A DNA stretch of 64,000 nt from Brevibacterium luteolum (GTDB taxonomy: Bacteria; Actinomycetota; Actinomycetes; Actinomycetales; Brevibacteriaceae): the NCBI RefSeq assembly GCF_013004595.1, contig NZ_JABEMC010000005.1, positions 1-64,000 of the forward strand, given 5' to 3'. Within the stretch, counting starts at the first letter, position 1. Every line of letters starts with the position of its first letter. The notes below the pieces were generated by a model. It made no database searches and was not told the origin of the DNA. It was given only the letters and a program-made list of their open reading frames with translations. This document shows, piece by piece, positions 49,924 through 58,747 of the stretch. The position numbers and the translations under genes were made by a program.

Positions 49924-50853
49924 TCACTCCTCGTGGATGAGCGCGAGGAAGTCCGCAGCCGCCCCGCGCAGCCTGTGACCCTTCGCCCACAGCGCGTGCA
50001 GCTGCCGGTCGAGCCTGACGTCGTCGGCCACCGGAATCTCGACGAGGCTGCCGGTGCGAAGCTCCGACTCGACGGCCAGCCGTGAGATCGCCGCCGGGGC
50101 CAGCCCGGCGAGTGCCGCGACCTTGACGGCGGCATTCGACGGAAACGCCGCAGCCACCTGCACTCCCCCGGCCGCCGCCAGTGCCGCGTCGATGACGCCG
50201 CGGGTGCCTGAGCCCTCCTCCCGGACCACGAGCGGACGCGCCGCCAGTACGGTGGCGGACACGACCTCGGGACCGGCCCACTGCGCCGCGATGGCGGGGG
50301 TTGCGACGATGACCAGCGCGTCAGTGCCGATGAGACGCGCGGTGAGGTCCTCGGGCACCTCAGCCGATTCGATCAGCCCGATGTCGCAGCTGCCCTCGCG
50401 GACCGTGGCGCACACGGCTGCCGTATTGCCGATGCTCATGCCGACATCGGCGTTGGGGTGGGCGGCGCGGAAGCGCTCGAGCCAGCGCGGCAGCAGATGT
50501 TCGGCGATCGTCATCGATGCACTCACCCGCACGCGCGCGCCGACTTCGCGGCGCAGCGCGGCCATCCCGGAGAGCAGGTGGTCGTAGCCGGTCATGATCT
50601 CTGCGGCCCAGGCGGCGAGCGCCTGGCCCTGCGGGGTGAGCTTGGTGCCGCGCGGGCTGCGGTTGAGCAGCGGGATGCCGGATTCGCGTTCGAAGGCGCG
50701 CAGCATCCGCGAGGCGTTGGGCTGGGCGAGGTCGAGGGCCCGGGCGGCCTGCCCGATCGAGGTGGTGTGCCGATCGAGCTCGACGAGCAGGGCCAGCACC
50801 TGCGGGTCCGGCAGGCGGCCAGCTGGCGGGCGCACATCATTCGGCGAGGTCAT
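49924..50853 (-). CDS. LysR-type transcriptional regulator
   Basis: A 309-residue regulator with an N-terminal winged helix (SIGQAARALDLAQPNASRMLRAF, then SPRGTKLTPQG) and a periplasmic-binding-fold effector domain. It is divergent from a YeiH-type transporter, the same arrangement as the yeiE-yeiH pair of enterobacteria, so it probably controls that gene from the palindrome at 50881. Effector unknown. Start ATG 50853. Confidence 0.9.
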   Translation of the reverse strand: MTSPNDVRPPAGRLPDPQVLALLVELDRHTTSIGQAARALDLAQPNASRMLRAFERESGIPLLNRSPRGTKLTPQGQALAAWAAEIMTGYDHLLSGMAALRREVGARVRVSASMTIAEHLLPRWLERFRAAHPNADVGMSIGNTAAVCATVREGSCDIGLIESAEVPEDLTARLIGTDALVIVATPAIAAQWAGPEVVSATVLAARPLVVREEGSGTRGVIDAALAAAGGVQVAAAFPSNAAVKVAALAGLAPAAISRLAVESELRTGSLVEIPVADDVRLDRQLHALWAKGHRLRGAAADFLALIHEE

Positions 50854-50880
50854 GGCCCTCAGTGTGCACCCGAAGCCCGG

Positions 50881-50899
50881 TCATATCAAGTTCATATGA
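50881..50899. promoter_or_regulatory. Inverted repeat, probable LysR-type operator
   Basis: TCATAT and ATATGA flank a 7-base centre in the 103-base gap between the divergent LysR and YeiH genes. It is an AT-rich dyad in GC-rich DNA and sits 28 bases from the regulator start, as expected for an autoregulatory site. Confidence 0.6.
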
Positions 50900-50956
50900 G
50901 AGTGAGACGGAACTGGGGTCTACTGCCAGCTCTCCTGCCTCCCCAGAGTGGAGGGC

Positions 50957-52078
50957 ATGGCAGAGAACAACGACTCGGCGGCGACCCGGGCAGGCGCGAC
51001 CGCCGCCCCGGCACGCCAATCCCAGACCAGCCCGGCCGCCCCGCACAGGCCGGGCCACAGGCTCACCGACCACCGCCTCGGGAAGTTCCTCCCCGGGCTT
51101 GCCGTGTGCGCCGCGGCCACGCCGATGGCGATGGGGATCGCGCACTTCGTGCCGCTGGCCTCCGCGCTGCTCATCGCGATCATCCTCGGCATCGTGCTGC
51201 GCAACGTGATGGGCGAGCTGCCGGGATCGTGGGCTGCGGGCATGCAGTTCTCCGCGAAGAAGATCCTGCGTCTGGGCATCATCCTGCTCGGCGCGCAGCT
51301 GGTGCTCGGTGACATTGTGTCGCTGGGCTGGAAGATGATCCTCGTCGTCATCGCCGTTGTCGCCATCGGCATGCTCGGCACGTTCGGGCTCGGCCGCGCG
51401 CTCGGCATGGGCCGCGATCTGTCACTGCTCATCGGCTGCGGCTTCTCGATCTGCGGTGCCGCCGCGATCGCCGGCGTCGAGTCGACGGTGCGCGCCCGCA
51501 AGGAGGACGTCGCTGCCGCGATCGCCCTCGTCGTGCTCTTCGGCACCCTCATGATCGCCGCCGTCCCGCTCATTGCCGGCCTGCTGGGCCTGGGTGAGGA
51601 GACCGCCGGCATGTGGGCCGGTGCCTCGACCCATGAGGTCGCCCAGGTTGTGGCGATCGGCGGGATCATCGGGCCCGAGGCGCTCAAGGTCGCCGTTGTC
51701 GTCAAGCTCGCCCGGGTGCTCATGCTCGCCCCGATCGTCGCAGTCCTTGCGCTCTCGGTGCGCCGCTCCTCGGCTTCGGCCCTCACTCCGGGCCCGGACT
51801 CCGAGGTCAAGGCCGCCCGCCCGCCGCTGGTGCCGCTGTTCATCATCGGCTTCCTCGCCATGGCGATCATCCGCACGCTCGGCTGGCTGCCCGACTGGGC
51901 CGTCACCGCCGCTGGCATCGGCCAGACGATCGCGCTGACCGCGGCGATGTTCGCCCTCGGCTCCGGCGTGCACATCAAATCTCTCATCAAGCTCGGCTTC
52001 ATGCCGGTGCTGCTGGCCACCCTGTCGACGCTCATCGTCGCCGGTGTCGCAGGCCTCGGCATCTGGCTGGCCGCCTGA
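50957..52078 (+). CDS. YeiH/UPF0324 family putative sulfate exporter
   Basis: A 373-residue membrane protein with about ten helices after a 40-residue polar tail. Family blocks: LRLGIILLGAQLVLGDI, LLIGCGFSICGAAAIAGVE, AGASTHEVAQVVAIGG. The family is named putative sulfate exporter but transport has not been shown for most members. ATG 50957 is taken; GTG 50948 is possible, and the purine stretch GGAGGG between them is too close to serve the ATG well. Confidence 0.87.
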   Translation: MAENNDSAATRAGATAAPARQSQTSPAAPHRPGHRLTDHRLGKFLPGLAVCAAATPMAMGIAHFVPLASALLIAIILGIVLRNVMGELPGSWAAGMQFSAKKILRLGIILLGAQLVLGDIVSLGWKMILVVIAVVAIGMLGTFGLGRALGMGRDLSLLIGCGFSICGAAAIAGVESTVRARKEDVAAAIALVVLFGTLMIAAVPLIAGLLGLGEETAGMWAGASTHEVAQVVAIGGIIGPEALKVAVVVKLARVLMLAPIVAVLALSVRRSSASALTPGPDSEVKAARPPLVPLFIIGFLAMAIIRTLGWLPDWAVTAAGIGQTIALTAAMFALGSGVHIKSLIKLGFMPVLLATLSTLIVAGVAGLGIWLAA

Positions 52079-52102
52079 GACCGCTCATCCAGTGCCGCTC
52101 AT

Positions 52103-52140
52103 CCAGTGAGACCCCGGGCGCATGTCCGCGGTCTCACTGG
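52103..52140. terminator. Bidirectional hairpin between yeiH and the MFS gene
   Basis: CCAGTGAGACC (52103-52113) pairs perfectly with GGTCTCACTGG (52130-52140) around a GC-rich loop. Convergent genes on both sides. Just before it CCGCTCATCCAGTG occurs twice in tandem. Confidence 0.7.
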
Positions 52141-52159
52141 CGTCTGGCGAGCCTGCGGC

Positions 52160-53542
52160 TCAGCGGCGGGTGCCGGCCGGCTGGCGCGGCCTGCACACCG
52201 CCCGGGACGCCCTGCGAGCGTAGAGGGCTGCGCGCAGGCCGATGAGCACAGTCGCCAGCAGCACGAATGAGGCCGAGAGATTGATCCACAGGAATCCGCC
52301 GAGGCCGAGCACCGTGCCGGCAGTGGCGGCCATGAGCGCGCCGCCGAGGTTCATCGCCGAATCCGAGGCGCCCTGCAGGGTCAGCTTCGCCCGCGCCGGC
52401 ACACTGGCGCTCAGCAGCGCCGAACCGCCGATGAGCGTCATCGACCACGACACCCCGAGCAGGAACAGCGCGGTCGTCAGCAGCGGCATCGAGGAGACAT
52501 CCCGCAGCGCATCGAGGACACCGAGGATGATGGTGATGAAGAAGCTGATGATGCCGGCGATGATGACGGTGAACGGGCCGTACCGGTCGGCCATCCACCC
52601 GAACAGCGGAGACAGCCCGTACATGCCGGCGATGTGGATGCTGATGACGAGCCCGACCTCGCCCAGGTGGAAGCCGTGGTGGTCCATATGCAGCGGTGTC
52701 ATGACCATGACGTTGGTCATCATCATCTGCCCGGCGACGATCGTGATGATGGCGAACAGCGGGACCGGCCGGGCGGCGACGAACCGCAGTGCGTCGATGA
52801 GACCCAGCCGCGACCCGTCGGCCGGGTGCCGGTCATCGGCGGTCTCCCTCGCCTCGGGTGCGGCGGCCTCCGGGCCCGAGGCGGTGGTCCCCGGGCCCGA
52901 GGCGGTGGTCTCCGCTGCCGAGTCAGGTTCCGTTCCGGCAGCGGTCGGCAGCTGACTGGCCACGCGGCCGGGCAGCAGGCCCGTGCACGCGACGGCCAGG
53001 GCGAAGCAGACCATCGAGATGGCATACGGTCCGGCAAGCGGGTTGAGGCCGACCTGCTCTCCGAGCCGGGCACCAGGGGCGGTGAAGTTGGGCCCGAGCA
53101 CCGAGCCGACCGTCGTAGCCCACACGACCAGCGACATCGCCCTCGCCGCGCGGGCAGGGTCGGCCAGATCGACGGCGGCGTAGCGGGCCTGCAGGCCAGC
53201 GGCGGTGGCGGAACCGCACATGAGCATGCCCGCCAGGAACAGCGGCAGCCAGGCGATGATGACGCCGGCGAGCACGACGATCGTGCCGACAGCGCCGATG
53301 CCGAAGCCCAGTGAGAGTGCGAAGCGGCGCCCGCGCGCTGCGGCGAGGGTGGCCAGCGGGTAGGAGATGAGCCCGGCGCCGAGGATGACGGCCATCTGCG
53401 CGAACCCGGCCATCTCGGTGCGTCCGGTGATCTGCTCGGCCAGCAGCCCGCCGACGGCGTATCCGGAGGCGATGCCGGCGCCGGCGAAGAGCTGGGCCCC
53501 CATGAGCGTGAGCTGGCTGCGGACCCGCGGTGAGACCGGCAT
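52160..53542 (-). CDS. Major facilitator superfamily transporter
   Basis: A 460-residue protein with 12 helices in two halves joined by an acidic, Ala/Glu/Ser-rich loop (about 205-250). GWMADRYGPF is the loop 8-9 motif of the superfamily. The middle linker holds two 21-bp repeats (52872-52892, 52893-52913) encoding TASGPG/E. ATG 53542 is about eight bases after AAAGG. Likely a drug or metabolite exporter; no substrate clue. Confidence 0.85.
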   Translation of the reverse strand: MPVSPRVRSQLTLMGAQLFAGAGIASGYAVGGLLAEQITGRTEMAGFAQMAVILGAGLISYPLATLAAARGRRFALSLGFGIGAVGTIVVLAGVIIAWLPLFLAGMLMCGSATAAGLQARYAAVDLADPARAARAMSLVVWATTVGSVLGPNFTAPGARLGEQVGLNPLAGPYAISMVCFALAVACTGLLPGRVASQLPTAAGTEPDSAAETTASGPGTTASGPEAAAPEARETADDRHPADGSRLGLIDALRFVAARPVPLFAIITIVAGQMMMTNVMVMTPLHMDHHGFHLGEVGLVISIHIAGMYGLSPLFGWMADRYGPFTVIIAGIISFFITIILGVLDALRDVSSMPLLTTALFLLGVSWSMTLIGGSALLSASVPARAKLTLQGASDSAMNLGGALMAATAGTVLGLGGFLWINLSASFVLLATVLIGLRAALYARRASRAVCRPRQPAGTRR

Positions 53543-53693
53543 GCACACGACCTTTCAGATGCTGGACGGCAGGCGGTGCCGCCGAGATTCCAGCGGATTC
53601 GCGCAGCGCTGAGCGGATCCGCCCGATGCCCTCCATCTTGGCATAGGGCCCTGCCACCAGTCGGGACGTGTCAGATCCGGTCTCGGCACAGTC

Positions 53694-54134
53694 TCACCGC
53701 GGGGCTTTGAGGACCTTCATGGTGATGTGGGAACTGACCCGTTCGACGCCGGAGATGCCGGTGAGCACCTGGGAGATGAAGTGTTCGGCGGCCTCCAAGT
53801 CCTTGACGGCGATGCGCACGAGGTAGTCGGGGTTGCCGAACATGCGGCGCAGTTCGATGACCTCATCGCAGTCGATGAGCTCGCCTTCGAAGGTCTCGGC
53901 GATCTGCTTGGTCTTCGTGCCCATGTCGACGTGGACGATGACCTCACACGCCCGCTCGATCGCCGCCGGGTCGATGCGGGCGTGATAGCCGGTGATGATG
54001 CCCTCGGCTTCGAGCCGTCGGACCCGGCGCAGGCACGGTGAGGGGGTGAGACCGACGCGGTCGGCCAGTTCGGTGTTGTTCAGCCGCCCGTCCAGAGCCA
54101 GGTGGTCGATGATAGCGCGATCGATGGTATCCAT
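53694..54134 (-). CDS. Lrp/AsnC family transcriptional regulator
   Basis: A 146-residue regulator: N-terminal HTH (MDTIDRAIIDHLALDGRLNN, then LADRVGLTPSPCLRRVRRLE) and a C-terminal RAM ligand domain (ELIDCDEVIELRRMFGNPDY). Divergent, 80 bases away, from an EamA exporter; Lrp-type regulators commonly control such amino-acid exporters. No ribosome site is evident before ATG 54134. Confidence 0.9.
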   Translation of the reverse strand: MDTIDRAIIDHLALDGRLNNTELADRVGLTPSPCLRRVRRLEAEGIITGYHARIDPAAIERACEVIVHVDMGTKTKQIAETFEGELIDCDEVIELRRMFGNPDYLVRIAVKDLEAAEHFISQVLTGISGVERVSSHITMKVLKAPR

Positions 54135-54201
54135 GAGTGAATCATGCCAAGATTCTCTGCTGAAGGGCAATAGTGGCAATCGCGTGCCAGGCGATTTCTC
54201 C

Positions 54202-54207
54202 TACCAT
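54202..54207 (+). promoter_or_regulatory. -10 element for a leaderless EamA mRNA
   Basis: TACCAT ends seven bases before ATG 54215. Another ATG at 54206 overlaps this element and would be upstream of the predicted mRNA start. Confidence 0.4.
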
Positions 54208-54214
54208 GAGCCTC

Positions 54215-55252
54215 ATGGTCCACTCCCCTGCACAGCACACGCTGACGCCTGCTTCCCGCCTGCCTGTCTCACCTGCCACGGCGGTCGGTGAGCGCACCGA
54301 CTGGGCCGGTGTCGCCTCGGTCGCTGCTGGTGCTGCCACCTGGGGAGTCGGTGCCGGTGTCGCCGGCTTCATCTTCGCGATCTCGACGATGTCGGCTGCC
54401 ACCGTGACGTTCTGGCGGTTCCTCGCCGCCGGCATCATCCTCGCCCTTGCCTATGAGGCCCGCCGCGTCTTCTCACCTGAGCGCCACGGCGGTGAGCCGA
54501 GCCTGCTGACGATCATGCACCGGCACGGCTTCGCCCTCATCATCATCGGCTCGGCACTCGCCGCCGCCCAGTCGCTCATGTACGCCTCGGTCGCCTCACT
54601 CGGCGCCGGCCTCGGCACGATCGTGCCCCTGGCTGTGAGCCCGGTGGCGATGGCAGTGCTGTCGATGCCGCTGCTGGGCACCCGCCTCAACCTCGCCGGC
54701 TGGCTCACGATGATTCCGCCGCTGGTCGCCATGGCCTGTGTCGTCGGGCTGACGAACGGGGCGACCGCCGCCGAGGTGTCGGTCATCGGCGTGTGCCTGG
54801 CGGTCACCGCCGCGGGTGCGCATGCGCTCATGACGATCTCCTCGAAGCGCCTGTCGACCGGCGGCACCTCGGTGTTCGGCACGACGACGCTGACGTTCCT
54901 CATCGCCTCAACCGCCCTTGCCCCGTTTGCTGCCGCCAACGGCTTCCTCGGCCACACGGACCGGCCGTGGGCGGTCATCGGCTGCCTGGCCGTGCTCGCG
55001 ATCTTCGCCTCGGCGGTCGCCTATCCCCTGTTCTTCACCGGGGTCAAGCGCATCGCCGCGCCGGTGGCGGCGATCGTCATGCTCGTCCAGCTCATCGTCG
55101 CGACCCTCATGGGCACGATCGTGCTCGGCGAGCCGATGCCGGCTGCCGCGTGGCTGGCCCTGGCCGCACTCATCGCCGGCATCACCCTCCACACGCTTGT
55201 GGCCCGCAGCCTGCCGCTGAGCACTCGCCGCGAACGCGTTGCGATGGGCTGA
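54215..55252 (+). CDS. EamA/DMT-family exporter
   Basis: A 345-residue protein with ten helices in two EamA repeats; the first has GVGAGVAGFIFAISTMSAA and TFWRFLAAGIILAL, the second AYPLFFTGVKRIAAPVAAIV and LGEPMPAAAWLALAALIAGI, as in RhaT/YdcZ-like drug/metabolite transporters. Divergent Lrp regulator suggests amino-acid export. ATG 54215 is chosen on promoter spacing; 54206 is possible. Confidence 0.87.
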   Translation: MVHSPAQHTLTPASRLPVSPATAVGERTDWAGVASVAAGAATWGVGAGVAGFIFAISTMSAATVTFWRFLAAGIILALAYEARRVFSPERHGGEPSLLTIMHRHGFALIIIGSALAAAQSLMYASVASLGAGLGTIVPLAVSPVAMAVLSMPLLGTRLNLAGWLTMIPPLVAMACVVGLTNGATAAEVSVIGVCLAVTAAGAHALMTISSKRLSTGGTSVFGTTTLTFLIASTALAPFAAANGFLGHTDRPWAVIGCLAVLAIFASAVAYPLFFTGVKRIAAPVAAIVMLVQLIVATLMGTIVLGEPMPAAAWLALAALIAGITLHTLVARSLPLSTRRERVAMG

Positions 55253-55263
55253 GGCTGCATCGA

Positions 55264-56049
55264 CTACGGGCTGGCGATAGAGGCGGTTAACAGCTCCGCA
55301 CATCTGTAACGGTCGAAGCCAGTGGGAAGGTCAGAATTGTCGGCCGTTCGCAGCAAATAGCGCGTGAGGCGTTCGCTCACACGCGCCGCATCGAGTCGAT
55401 ATCCGCGCGGCGGGCCGTCATCGAGCGACCATGTCACGGATGGGTGCTCTTCGCGTATCTCCAGAAGTAGGGCCAGATCACTCAGGTCAGCGTCGCTTCT
55501 GCGGCTGCTCCAGCTCAGCAGTTTGAGGATCACGGCTGTTTCGACATCAGGAATTTTCGTCCGATAGAGCAATGTCTGACCTCCGCTGAGCCGTACGTCT
55601 ACCTCCGTGTCGATCGCTGGAGCGCTCAGAGCAAACGTCAGTTCAGGAAGGGCGTCGACGAGTCCGACTCCTGGCACGTTTCGAGTACTCAGGCCAGGGT
55701 TCGGGCTGAGTGAGGGCAGAAGGACGTTGATCTCCAGCTGCTGTCCACGGCCAGTGTGCTTGACAAGCTGATTCGCTCGCAGATTCTCAAAACCGCGCCG
55801 GCGCAGCTGAGTGACGAGAGAACCGACGGCTTCTACTGTCCCGACGGTTGCATCGGCGTCTCGCGTCACCCGCATGCTGCGATGCGTGACCGGATAGTGG
55901 GCCAGCAGCAATCGCACCATGAAGCCGCCGATCAGTCGGTAGTCGATGTCTGACTCAGCTGCACTGTCGAGTTCGCTCTGGGCCAGGAAGCCGAGATCTT
56001 CCGCTGGCCCGGCAGACTCCACAGAAACGCGCCGCACATTCTCAGGCAT
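55264..56049 (-). CDS. AbiEii-like nucleotidyltransferase (toxin of an AbiE-type module)
   Basis: A 261-residue protein. YRLIGGFMVRLLLAHYP supplies the GG segment and RVTRDADATV the metal-binding D64-x-D66 of an AbiEii/AbiGii-type nucleotidyltransferase; TRKIPDVE-like TKIPDVETAVILKL carries a later conserved Lys block. In AbiE systems such enzymes act as type IV toxins that modify RNA. It starts inside the end of the upstream HTH gene (8-base overlap), so the two are one operon with the regulator first, the order seen in AbiE. Activity is inferred. Confidence 0.75.
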   Translation of the reverse strand: MPENVRRVSVESAGPAEDLGFLAQSELDSAAESDIDYRLIGGFMVRLLLAHYPVTHRSMRVTRDADATVGTVEAVGSLVTQLRRRGFENLRANQLVKHTGRGQQLEINVLLPSLSPNPGLSTRNVPGVGLVDALPELTFALSAPAIDTEVDVRLSGGQTLLYRTKIPDVETAVILKLLSWSSRRSDADLSDLALLLEIREEHPSVTWSLDDGPPRGYRLDAARVSERLTRYLLRTADNSDLPTGFDRYRCAELLTASIASP

Positions 56050-57010
56050 CGACACCGACTTCCTTCGACAAACACATGCGAGCAAGGTGTTCGGCAGCAG
56101 CGGTCACCCGGGAGCTGCCGGCTGCACGCAGGTCGGAATAGATGAGAGGCCAGTCAACGGTCGACAGCTTTCCATCGGCATGCGCATCGAAGGCTCGCAC
56201 CGCCCATACCGTCGGGTCACGCGGGATTCGTATGCGAAGCGTCGCCGCCTCTAACGGCACTGGCACGAAGCGCAGCCCAGAAAGGTCTATCGGAGCAGAC
56301 ACGTAGATCAAGCCAACCTGCGAAACCGCGTACGGCGCCCGGGCCTCGGCTGCAACCTCACCGCTGATGAGCGGTCTGACACTCTGCCGGATCGCCTCGC
56401 CGTACGCTTCATCAACCTGGGTTGCGACTGCTTGCGGACTTCGCCATCCGAACTCGTGGGCGCCGTCGTCCCGATACTCTTCCATCCATTTTGCGAGCAG
56501 TGTGCTCCTGTCACGAACGGAGTATCCCGATTCACCGCGGTCACAATCGATCTGTGTCAAGGCCAGTGAGACAGCCTGCTGGGTCACTCCGAGCACGTCG
56601 GAGAGCTCGCGCTGGGAAACAGGCTCGCTGGTGGCGAGCAGACTTCGCATCACCGCCCACCTCACCCATGGCAGCGGGCCCCGCCGCGGCCGTTTGGTAT
56701 AACTGCGCGCTCCAGCCCGGGTTTGGCAGATCTCACGCCCGTTCAGGATCAAACGTCGAGGAGTCTCAGTGAGCAGATCGATCTCGCCGTGCCGCGCCCG
56801 ATCGACTACGCCTGCAGTCGCTGACCGTCCCGCGTAGAGAGTACGTAGCCCAGAACCGGTGGCCCGAAGCGTATGCGCTGTCACTCGCTCCTGGGCAGCC
56901 CACGGGTTCACCTCTACGGGTCGACCATCGGCAGGCGTCAGCCTCCAGGTCCCTGAGGTTCCAGGATCAACGCGCACATCGAGATCACGGAGCAGCTCAG
57001 AGATGTCCAT
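56042..57010 (-). CDS. HTH protein, probable AbiEi-like antitoxin/autorepressor
   Basis: A 322-residue protein. A winged-helix segment is in the middle (about 118-155: MRSLLATSEPVSQRELSDV then LGVTQQAVSLALTQI). The C-terminal part ends VDWPLIYSDLRAAG and AAAEHLARMCL, like the C-termini of AbiEi-family regulators. The first 100 residues (VEVNPWAAQERVTAHTL, GEIDLLTETPRRLILNG) are not the usual N-terminal HTH of AbiEi. AAGGGGG precedes ATG 57010. A perfect palindrome surrounds its promoter, fitting autoregulation. Confidence 0.68.
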   Translation of the reverse strand: MDISELLRDLDVRVDPGTSGTWRLTPADGRPVEVNPWAAQERVTAHTLRATGSGLRTLYAGRSATAGVVDRARHGEIDLLTETPRRLILNGREICQTRAGARSYTKRPRRGPLPWVRWAVMRSLLATSEPVSQRELSDVLGVTQQAVSLALTQIDCDRGESGYSVRDRSTLLAKWMEEYRDDGAHEFGWRSPQAVATQVDEAYGEAIRQSVRPLISGEVAAEARAPYAVSQVGLIYVSAPIDLSGLRFVPVPLEAATLRIRIPRDPTVWAVRAFDAHADGKLSTVDWPLIYSDLRAAGSSRVTAAAEHLARMCLSKEVGVDA

Positions 57011-57021
57011 ACCTGCCCCCT

Positions 57022-57058
57022 TACAAGAGTAATCCTATAAAACGATTCTACTCTTGTA
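57022..57058. promoter_or_regulatory. Palindromic operator around the AbiE-like promoter
   Basis: TACAAGAGTA (57022-57031) and TACTCTTGTA (57049-57058) are perfect 10-bp inverted arms, centre to centre 27 bases apart. Between them, on the minus strand, is TATAGG (57039-57034), a good -10 element for the toxin-antitoxin operon. A dimeric regulator bound here would block the promoter. Confidence 0.75.
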
Positions 57059-57085
57059 GACCGTGGTCACGCATCTCGGCGGCTC

Positions 57086-57634
57086 CTACCGCAGCCGCTT
57101 CTCCAGGATCGCGAACTCCAGATCGTCGCGTTTGGGGATCCCGAAGCGCTCGTCCCCGTAGGGAAACGGCTCAATCTCACCGGTATTGGCGTAGCCGCGG
57201 CGCTCGTAGTAGGCGATGAGCTCGGTGCGCTGTCGGATGACGCTCATCCGGATCCGGGCGGCATCCCAGTTCTCCTTGACCCACGCCTCGGCCCAGGCCA
57301 TGAGCTTCGAACCGGTGCCGGTGCCCTGCGCGGCCGGAGCGACGGCGAACATGCCGAGGTAGGCACACGCGTCATCCCGCTCAACGAGCTGCACGGTCGC
57401 CAGCGGCGTCCCATCAGGTGAGCGCACGAGGAACACGACAGTGCGGGGTTCGGCCAGCGTCTCGGCAGCCAGCTGCGGATCGAGGCGCTGCCCGTCGAGC
57501 AGATCGGCCTCGGTCGTCCAGCCCGCCCGCGAGGCGTTCCCGCGGTAGGCGGATTCGATGAGGGCGACCCAGTCGGGAATGTCAGCCTCACCCACCTGCG
57601 CGGGTGCGAAGGCCTCCCCTGCCGGTGTCGTCAC
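57086..57634 (-). CDS. GNAT family N-acetyltransferase
   Basis: A 182-residue acetyltransferase: LGMFAVAPAAQGTGTGSKLM is motif A with the acetyl-CoA loop, and YYERRGYANTGE is motif B. GTG 57634 overlaps the stop of the ornithine cyclodeaminase gene (GTGA), so they are translated together and may act on related amino compounds. Substrate unknown. Confidence 0.83.
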   Translation of the reverse strand: MTTPAGEAFAPAQVGEADIPDWVALIESAYRGNASRAGWTTEADLLDGQRLDPQLAAETLAEPRTVVFLVRSPDGTPLATVQLVERDDACAYLGMFAVAPAAQGTGTGSKLMAWAEAWVKENWDAARIRMSVIRQRTELIAYYERRGYANTGEIEPFPYGDERFGIPKRDDLEFAILEKRLR

Positions 57635-58578
57635 CGTTCGAGCGCCTCGTACACGGCTGAGGCGATCGCCAGATCCTCCCACGACATGCCGGAGGTCTTG
57701 AACACCACCGGCTTGTCCGGGTCGAGAATCTCGGTGCCCTTGCACACGACGTCGCGGAAGGTCACGACGTCGTCGATCGTCAGCTCGTTCTCCGCGATCG
57801 CCAGCACGAGGTCGCCGCATTCGGCCTCGGCGGTGTGCTTCGCTTCGACGATGACGGTGCCGCGGCCGAGCAGCTCAGCCGGCAGCTCACGGCAGTCCGG
57901 GGAATGGGAGCCGATCGCCACGACGATCGCGTCCTTGCGGATGCTCGCGGCATTGAACAGCGGCTCGGAGGCCGAGGTCGCGGTGATGATGAGATCGCAG
58001 TCGTGCAGCGCCTGCTCGGCGCCTTCGCTGCCGGAGAGGATCGGCGAGCCGCTCAGCCCGCGGTCCTCAAGCCCGGCGAGCACCTCATCGGCACGCTCGA
58101 GGCTTTTGACGCCGACCTTGACGTCGTGGATCTTCGTCACCGCCGCAGTCGCATCAATGTGCGGTAGGGCCTGCGGACCTACGCCGTAGAGGGCCAGGCG
58201 CACCCCGTCGGGGAACCGCCGTTCGATGACGTCCTTGACGCCGGCCAGCGAGACGGCCGGGGTGCGGATGTTCGTGATCGCGATCCCGTCGAGGTAGGCC
58301 AGCGTCGTGTGGTTGTAGGAGTCGAGCAGCAGGTAGCTGCCCTGGATGCGCGGATGCCCGTCATCAGGGTTGTCCGGGGTGACGGTCAGGGCCTTGAACC
58401 CGCAGTAGCGGCCGAGCTCGGCGGGCATGAAGAGGAACTCACCGCGGCTGAGCTCAGCGGAGACACGAGCGGAGTCATCAGCAGGGTCGAAGTCACCGGT
58501 GAGCGCATTGCGCAGCGCCTCGATCGCCTTTCCGTAATCCATGTGGGCAAGAATCGTGTCACCGTCGATGATCTTCAT
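57631..58578 (-). CDS. Ornithine cyclodeaminase / mu-crystallin family protein
   Basis: A 315-residue NAD(P)-dependent enzyme. GRYCGFKALTVTPDNPDDG and LLLDSYNHTTLAYLDG are substrate-side blocks, VRLALYGVGPQALPHIDA is the Rossmann start, and IVVAIGSHSPDCRELP a family signature. Members act as ornithine cyclodeaminases, alanine dehydrogenases or ketimine reductases. GGGAGGA precedes ATG 58578. Coupled to the GNAT gene. Confidence 0.85.
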   Translation of the reverse strand: MKIIDGDTILAHMDYGKAIEALRNALTGDFDPADDSARVSAELSRGEFLFMPAELGRYCGFKALTVTPDNPDDGHPRIQGSYLLLDSYNHTTLAYLDGIAITNIRTPAVSLAGVKDVIERRFPDGVRLALYGVGPQALPHIDATAAVTKIHDVKVGVKSLERADEVLAGLEDRGLSGSPILSGSEGAEQALHDCDLIITATSASEPLFNAASIRKDAIVVAIGSHSPDCRELPAELLGRGTVIVEAKHTAEAECGDLVLAIAENELTIDDVVTFRDVVCKGTEILDPDKPVVFKTSGMSWEDLAIASAVYEALER

Positions 58579-58747
58579 GGGTCCTCCCGGGTTGGGCCTG
58601 CGGCGGTTTCCCACCAGCCTAGCGGGCGGATCGCCGCGCGTCCGGGCCGCTCGCATGACGGGAGTAGAGTCGGTCGTGAGGACGCTGCCGTTCCCGAGGT
58701 GGTCGAGACTCCCAGCCGGCCGCCGGCAGGTCGATGAAAGGACGCAC

